A stretch of 5,789 nt of DNA from an uncultured bacterium (GTDB taxonomy: Bacteria; UBP6; UBA1177; JAKLFG01): the NCBI GenBank assembly GCA_938048925.1, contig CALITV010000283.1:1-5789 (forward strand), in the 5' to 3' direction. The notes under the pieces are model-generated. The model ran no database searches, was not told the origin of the DNA, and saw only the letters and a list, made by a program, of their open reading frames with translations. Numbering within the stretch: the stretch's first letter is position 1; the number at the start of each line of letters is the position of its first letter. Positions 5,059 to 5,789 of the stretch are shown here, in pieces. A program made the translations under genes and the position numbers.

Positions 5059-5789
5059 ATGGAACTCATAAAGCAGACGCTCAACATAGACTTCGTCGGC
5101 AAATTCAAGTTCTTCGGTATCGTTTCGATGATAGCGGTCCTCGCCGGCACCGTCCTCCTCATCGTCGTCGGCCCCAACTACGGCGTTGATTTCAAAGGTG
5201 GTACCGAGATTCAGATAAAGATCGCCGGCATAGACATCGCCGGCGTCCGTGCGGCGCTTTCATCGTTCGACGGCGTCGAGATACAGCAGTTCGAAGGACA
5301 CGACGACGAGTTCGTCATCAAACTGCCCTCCATCTCGCTCGCCGACGCGAACGAGGTCGAAAAGGCGATAGCCGAGGCGCAGAAAGCCTTCCCCGAAGCG
5401 AATCTCATCAAGAAACACTTCAATGTCGAGGTCGGCGACCGCGTCGAGTTGTGGTTCGACAAGCCGATTGACAAAGACAAACTCGTCGAAACGCTCCAGA
5501 AATTCGCGGTGCCGCTGACTGGCCAGAGCGAATATGCGCAGGTCGGCGACCGCCACATCTACAAGGTGTTCCTTCAGAGTTTCACGAGCACCATCATCGC
5601 GGCGATCGAACAGAAGAGCGGCACCAAGGCCGACATCCAACGTGTCGAACTGGTTGGCCCCAAGGTGGGCAAGAAACTGCGCACCGACACGGCGCTCGCC
5701 ATTTTCTACACCTTGATCGCTCTCCTCATCTACATCGCGCTCCGCTTCAACTTCCAATCGGCGCCCGGCGCCGTCATCGCACTCTTCCA
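5059..5789 (+). CDS. secF: Protein translocase subunit SecF, N-terminal part, cut by window edge
   Basis: Partner of SecD in the proton-driven Sec accessory complex of the inner membrane. The first 243 codons are present; the remaining TM segments lie beyond 5789. It opens with NIDFVGKFKFFGIVS (9-23), TM1 (about 17-37), then the hallmark NYGVDFKGGTEIQIK (40-54). The periplasmic P1 region follows, then VELVGPKVGKKLRTDTALA (196-214), which leads into TM2 and ends in LRFNFQSAPGAVIALF. The VGP motif lies near residue 199, about 70 residues later than I recall for E. coli SecF, so P1 is long. Residues 126-174 look like a second copy of 48-91: both have G..[IV][EQ][IL], then ID, a [VL] three residues on, and L..F. 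GGAG 6 bases before the ATG supports the start. Confidence 0.96.
   Translation, partial: MELIKQTLNIDFVGKFKFFGIVSMIAVLAGTVLLIVVGPNYGVDFKGGTEIQIKIAGIDIAGVRAALSSFDGVEIQQFEGHDDEFVIKLPSISLADANEVEKAIAEAQKAFPEANLIKKHFNVEVGDRVELWFDKPIDKDKLVETLQKFAVPLTGQSEYAQVGDRHIYKVFLQSFTSTIIAAIEQKSGTKADIQRVELVGPKVGKKLRTDTALAIFYTLIALLIYIALRFNFQSAPGAVIALF

Overview
The window is a compact, moderately GC-rich piece of bacterial chromosome carrying two divergent housekeeping operons; both run off the window ends. Nothing looks like a mobile element, phage, CRISPR array or defence island. A tightly packed pyrF-rlmB-rnc-dnaX cluster, separate secD and secF genes behind yajC, and strong Shine-Dalgarno sites fit a Gram-negative bacterium, perhaps of the former Deltaproteobacteria or a related lineage. 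That placement is an inference from gene order and protein style, not a proof.

Left operon (minus strand, read right to left from about 2610 to 1): pyrF (orotidine 5'-phosphate decarboxylase), rlmB (23S rRNA 2'-O-methyltransferase), rnc (RNase III) and the first 129 codons of dnaX (clamp-loader tau/gamma). The first three overlap by 8 and 11 bases. The dnaX ribosome-binding site contains the rnc stop codon. A TTGCCT-16-TATAAT promoter sits just before pyrF. The operon joins pyrimidine synthesis, ribosome maturation and DNA replication, all growth-linked functions.

Right operon (plus strand, from about 2867 to the right end): yajC (TTG start), secD and the first 243 codons of secF, the accessory membrane complex that helps SecYEG finish protein export. 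A TTGCCT-17-TAGTAT promoter precedes it.

Between the two promoters, about 250 bases hold a small minus-strand ORF (46 aa) with a good ribosome-binding site. Its second half resembles, by eye, the central part of translation initiation factor IF-1. A perfect 7-bp inverted repeat lies just upstream of it. This is the least explained stretch. The other points worth checking are an apparent internal duplication in the periplasmic domain of SecF and a Glu-to-Gln change in the RNase III signature motif.
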